A program made the position numbers and the translations under genes. The notes beneath the pieces are model-generated. The model was given only the letters and a program-made list of their open reading frames with translations. It made no database searches and was not told where the DNA came from. This document shows positions 6,251 to 8,582 of a stretch of 8,582 nt of DNA, piece by piece. Source of the DNA: Desulfosarcina sp. (lineage in GTDB: Bacteria > Desulfobacterota > Desulfobacteria > Desulfobacterales > Desulfosarcinaceae); NCBI GenBank assembly GCA_018224455.1, contig JAGTUY010000513.1, forward strand, positions 1 through 8,582. Direction: 5' to 3'. Position 1 is the stretch's first letter, and every line of letters begins with the position of its first letter.

Positions 6251-6640
6251 ATGTTGGAACGTAAAAAGATACTGATTGTGGATCAGTCCACGATCTTTCG
6301 GCGGACCCTGAAAGAGGTGATTAAGGCCATTGAATCCCAGATCGATGTCCGTGAGGCCAAGAATGCAGATCAGGCCAAAGCCATCCTTAAAAAAGAACCT
6401 CCGGATGTTGTTTTTCTGGATATCGCTCTGCCCCGGGAAAACGGCATCGAGTTTATCGCATCCATAAAAGATATGATTCCCACAAGCCGTATTGTCGTTC
6501 TGACCAGTCACGATTCAGCCGAGCACGAAGCGGCCTCAATTCAAAAAGGAGCGGACTATTTTCTTTCCAAAGAGCGGTCCGGCGGCCTGCGCCTGATCGA
6601 TGCCATCCACACAGCCATCTGCAAAGATGGCAGCGCGTAA
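6251..6640 (+). CDS. Stand-alone response-regulator receiver protein, atypical acidic pocket
   Basis: A 129-residue CheY-like receiver with no output domain. The fold landmarks are I-L-I-V-D11-Q12 after strand 1, the phosphoacceptor in V-V-F-L-D57-I-A-L-P, the switch Thr in V-V-L-T85-S, and the conserved Lys in F-L-S-K107. Normally strand 1 is followed by two acidic residues (DD or ED), the second of which binds Mg directly. Here that position is Gln12, so phosphorylation or its metal dependence may be altered. D57, T85 and K107 are intact, so it is not simply dead. The protein probably acts by binding a partner or as a phosphate sink. It lies 164 bp upstream of a NarL-type regulator and its kinase but has its own ribosome binding site and a candidate terminator at its end, so it may be expressed separately. 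Confidence 0.88.
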   Translation: MLERKKILIVDQSTIFRRTLKEVIKAIESQIDVREAKNADQAKAILKKEPPDVVFLDIALPRENGIEFIASIKDMIPTSRIVVLTSHDSAEHEAASIQKGADYFLSKERSGGLRLIDAIHTAICKDGSA

Positions 6641-6659
6641 TTTTCTCAGCCATTTTTTT
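6623..6659 (+). terminator. Candidate terminator, with a competing upstream hairpin
   Basis: AAAGATGGC (6623-6631) can pair with GCCATTTTT (6649-6657; nine pairs including one G-U), leaving a 17-base loop and a T tract (T7 at 6653-6659). The GC core is only 3-5 bp and the loop is large, so it is at best a weak intrinsic terminator. The same AGATGGC also pairs perfectly with GCCATCT at 6614-6620 across a GCAA tetraloop, so the two hairpins exclude each other. Confidence 0.35.
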
Positions 6660-6675
6660 ACTATTGGGTTTCGCG

Positions 6676-6704
6676 TTGCCAAATCAAGAAATCTAACATA
6701 TCAT
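6676..6704 (+). promoter_or_regulatory. Sigma70-type promoter for the NarL-type regulator and kinase
   Basis: TTGCCA at 6676-6681 and TATCAT at 6699-6704 each match five of six consensus bases (TTGACA, TATAAT) with an ideal 17-bp spacer. The surrounding sequence is more AT-rich than the genes. Transcription would begin near 6711, giving a leader of roughly 95 bases before the ATG at 6805. The rest of the 6641-6804 spacer contains no convincing gene. Confidence 0.6.
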
Positions 6705-6804
6705 TCTTTGTTAAGATCCTGTTTATGTCGCGGTGTGCGGTTTCTCACGTCCGCCGCTTCACCGACCAACCGCATGTTCATAATTTTACCGGAAGGGCTG
6801 TGCA

Positions 6805-7467
6805 ATGGAAAAGAAACCCCGCGTTTTTATTGTCGAGGACCATCAGTTGTTTCGCGAAGGCCTGAAAGCCATGCTGAGCAAACGAGAGGATATCGACATC
6901 GTCGGTGAGGCTGAAGATGGTCTGGAGGCAGTCCGAGGGATCCGCAAGGCAACTCCCGACCTGGTGTTGCTGGATCTCTCCATGCCCAAAATGGGCGGTA
7001 TTTCGGTGATGAAAGAAGTCAAACGGGAGCTGCCGGAAACACGCATCCTGGCACTGACGATCCACGAATCCGATCAGTATGTTTTGGAAGCCTTTAAAGC
7101 GGGCGCTGACGGGTACTGCATCAAAGATGCCAGCAGAAAAGAGTTGATGCTGGCCGTGGACAGCCTCCTCGAAGGCAAAACTTATATCAGCCCGGGCATC
7201 TCCGATGGGGTGATGGAAGGATATCTGACCGGCCGGAAAACACTCAAAGAGAACTCGCGCTGGGATACGGTCACCCAGCGGGAGCGCGAGGTGTTGAAGC
7301 TGTTGGCCGAAGGGTACACCAACAAAGATATCGCCGGTTTCTTGCACATCAGCGTCAAAACGGTGGAAAAGCACCGCGCCAACCTGATCGGCAAACTGGA
7401 TTTACACAATATCGCCCAGTTGACCGCCTTTGCCATCGAAAACGGCCTCGTTGAAACGAGAAAATAG
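6805..7467 (+). CDS. NarL/LuxR-family response regulator
   Basis: 220 residues, the standard length for this family. The receiver domain (about 5-122) has a full active site: E11-D12 after V-F-I-V, phosphoacceptor D57 in V-L-L-D-L-S-M-P, T85 and K107. A linker leads to a LuxR/GerE helix-turn-helix (about 153-215) with the typical T-Q-R-E-R-E-V-L-K-L-L-A-E-G-Y-T-N-K-D-I-A and S-V-K-T-V-E-K-H-R signature, so it should bind DNA as a dimer after phosphorylation. The SD GGAAGGG at 6791-6797 lies seven bases before the ATG. The kinase gene follows after 14 bp, so the two almost certainly form a cognate pair in one operon driven by the promoter at 6676-6704. Target genes are unknown. The TCGGGT cluster at 5093-5283 is a speculative candidate. 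Confidence 0.95.
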   Translation: MEKKPRVFIVEDHQLFREGLKAMLSKREDIDIVGEAEDGLEAVRGIRKATPDLVLLDLSMPKMGGISVMKEVKRELPETRILALTIHESDQYVLEAFKAGADGYCIKDASRKELMLAVDSLLEGKTYISPGISDGVMEGYLTGRKTLKENSRWDTVTQREREVLKLLAEGYTNKDIAGFLHISVKTVEKHRANLIGKLDLHNIAQLTAFAIENGLVETRK

Positions 7468-7469
7468 CC

Positions 7470-7474
7470 AAGGA
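7470..7474 (+). promoter_or_regulatory. Ribosome binding site deciding the kinase start
   Basis: The bases AAGGA end one base before an ATG at 7476 but seven bases before the in-frame ATG at 7482. Normal spacing therefore supports 7482 as the start. Confidence 0.6.
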
Positions 7475-7481
7475 CATGCTG

Positions 7482-8582
7482 ATGCCCAGTAATACACAAT
7501 CCGATGATTGCGAAATTCTTAATTTCCGCATGGAGGCCCCTTACTTTCAGGCACTCTGCAATGCGCCAATCCCGGTTCTCATCGCCCGTGACGACGGCCA
7601 TTTTCTGATGGTCAACCACGCTTTTGAATCGGCGACCGGACTATCCCATGAAGATATCCCGACCGTCGACGCATGGACTGAGCATACGAGAGTTCTTGGC
7701 GACAACGGTAAAAAAAACCATTTCAGCCGTCTTTTCGAACCGGAAAAAGTGTTAGCGCCTGTGCGCGTTTCCTTAAAAACTGCCAATGGCCAAAGGCTGA
7801 TCTGGGAACTTTTCAATGTACCGCTGGGCCGAGCGACAGACGGCCAACGCATGGCCATCGTCGTGGCATCGGATGTCAGCCAGACCGTCGAACACGAACG
7901 GTACCTGGAGGCTGCAATGAAGCGGCTGGGGCAGGATGTCTCTGAAAGGACAAAAGACCTCAATGCCACGATCAATAGGCTGGAGAGCGAGATCGCCGAA
8001 CGAAACCGCATGGGGGAAGCACTGAGCCTTTCCCGGGAGCGTCTGAAAAACATGTCAAGGCGGATTTTGGATATACTGGAGGCGGATCGACGTACCGTTT
8101 CCAAGGAGCTGCACGACAGCATCGGCGCCAGCCTGGCGGCCATTAAATTCAGTCTTGAAGAAAAGGAGATGCAGCGAGAGCAACATCACGGCCGACTGGA
8201 TGAGTCCTTAAATCAGGAGATATCCTACCTGCTGGCGACCATTAAAGAGACCAAGCGCATCTCCGCCAACCTTCGCCCCACAACGCTGGATGATCTGGGG
8301 CTGATGGCCACGATTCAGTGGTACCTGCGCCAGTTCCAACGACTTTATGGGAACATCCGTGTGGATTACCGGACGGACATTACTGAAACAGATATCCCTG
8401 AAGCGATGAAAATCATCATTTATCGCATTATACAGGAGGGCTTAAGCAACGCCGAAAAACACAGCGAAGCCAATTCAGTGCGCCTGCAGATGGGGTTTTC
8501 CGACGGTAAACACTCAATCTCACTGCTCATCGAAGATGACGGCCGGGGCTTTGATGTCAAAGACGTTCTCTCCGAAAAAGAT
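7482..8582 (+). CDS. Soluble PAS-domain histidine kinase, HisKA_3 (NarX/DegS) type, 3' partial
   Basis: The frame is open from 7482 to the right edge, giving 367 residues without a stop. Order of parts: a PAS sensor domain (about 20-135; A-P-I-P-V-L-I-A-R start, V-N-H-A-F-E-S-A-T-G-L), a coiled-coil linker (about 137-195, rich in Glu, Arg and Leu), a HisKA_3 dimerisation domain with phospho-acceptor His211 in S-K-E-L-H-D-S-I-G-A-S-L, the conserved N-L-R-P-T-T-L-D-D-L-G-L block (263-274), then the start of the ATPase domain with an N-box (Q-E-G-L-S-N323-A-E-K-H) and G1 box (E-D-D352-D-G-R-G-F). The rest of the ATPase domain is beyond the window. No membrane segment is present, so it senses a cytoplasmic signal through PAS. 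The ligand cannot be read from the sequence. It pairs with the NarL-type regulator immediately upstream, which fits the kinase class. Confidence 0.93.
   Translation, partial: MPSNTQSDDCEILNFRMEAPYFQALCNAPIPVLIARDDGHFLMVNHAFESATGLSHEDIPTVDAWTEHTRVLGDNGKKNHFSRLFEPEKVLAPVRVSLKTANGQRLIWELFNVPLGRATDGQRMAIVVASDVSQTVEHERYLEAAMKRLGQDVSERTKDLNATINRLESEIAERNRMGEALSLSRERLKNMSRRILDILEADRRTVSKELHDSIGASLAAIKFSLEEKEMQREQHHGRLDESLNQEISYLLATIKETKRISANLRPTTLDDLGLMATIQWYLRQFQRLYGNIRVDYRTDITETDIPEAMKIIIYRIIQEGLSNAEKHSEANSVRLQMGFSDGKHSISLLIEDDGRGFDVKDVLSEKD

Noticed and set aside
5852..6511. 219-codon minus-strand frame rich in Arg, Phe and Trp
   Set aside because: This is the reverse reading of proline codons (CCG/CCA become CGG/TGG) and of the receiver gene. 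No start signal or family match.
6600..6908. 102-codon plus-strand frame across the receiver/regulator spacer
   Set aside because: It overlaps both flanking receiver genes in another frame and contains the promoter. The translation has no recognisable features.

Overview
The window reads as a chromosomal stretch of a Gram-negative bacterium. It is moderately GC-rich, most genes carry strong AGGAGG-type ribosome binding sites, and there are no introns, phage genes, transposases, tRNAs, rRNAs or CRISPR repeats. An exported protein of six tandem BON domains, a universal stress protein and NarL-type two-component genes would suit a metabolically versatile proteobacterium or a member of the Desulfobacterota. 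That placement is an impression from gene style only, with no marker gene behind it.

Three regions can be separated. (1) Positions 1-3494, plus strand: a tight cluster of a tandem PRC-barrel protein (5' end cut by the window), a phospholipase D/cardiolipin-synthase-like protein fused to a membrane VTT (DedA/SNARE-associated) domain, and an endonuclease/exonuclease/phosphatase-fold protein. The genes overlap or abut (7 bp overlap, then 0 bp gap), so they are probably one transcript acting on the inner membrane and its lipids. The pairing of a PLD enzyme with an EEP enzyme recalls the clsB-ybhP neighbourhood of E. coli. (2) Positions 3498-6178: a minus-strand gene for an exported six-BON protein, converging on the first cluster with only 3 bp between stop codons. 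It is divergent from a plus-strand pair made of a UspA-family protein and a small orphan proline/glutamate-rich protein. The 276-bp divergent spacer holds four copies of the hexamer TCGGGT, arranged as a direct repeat with an 11-bp period and as a 10-bp inverted repeat. It is the best candidate regulatory element in the window. (3) Positions 6251-8582, plus strand: a stand-alone receiver protein lacking one of the usual metal-binding acidic residues, then a well-formed sigma70-like promoter, a NarL/LuxR-type response regulator, and a soluble PAS/HisKA_3 histidine kinase that runs off the right edge.

Taken together the content looks like envelope and lipid maintenance plus general stress response, next to a signalling module that might control it. 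The link between signalling genes and envelope genes is inferred from proximity alone. I found no clear evidence of a wholly new defence or mobile system. The most unusual items are the six-fold BON array, the TCGGGT motif cluster, the orphan proline-rich protein, the Q-substituted receiver, and two mutually exclusive hairpins at the end of the receiver gene.
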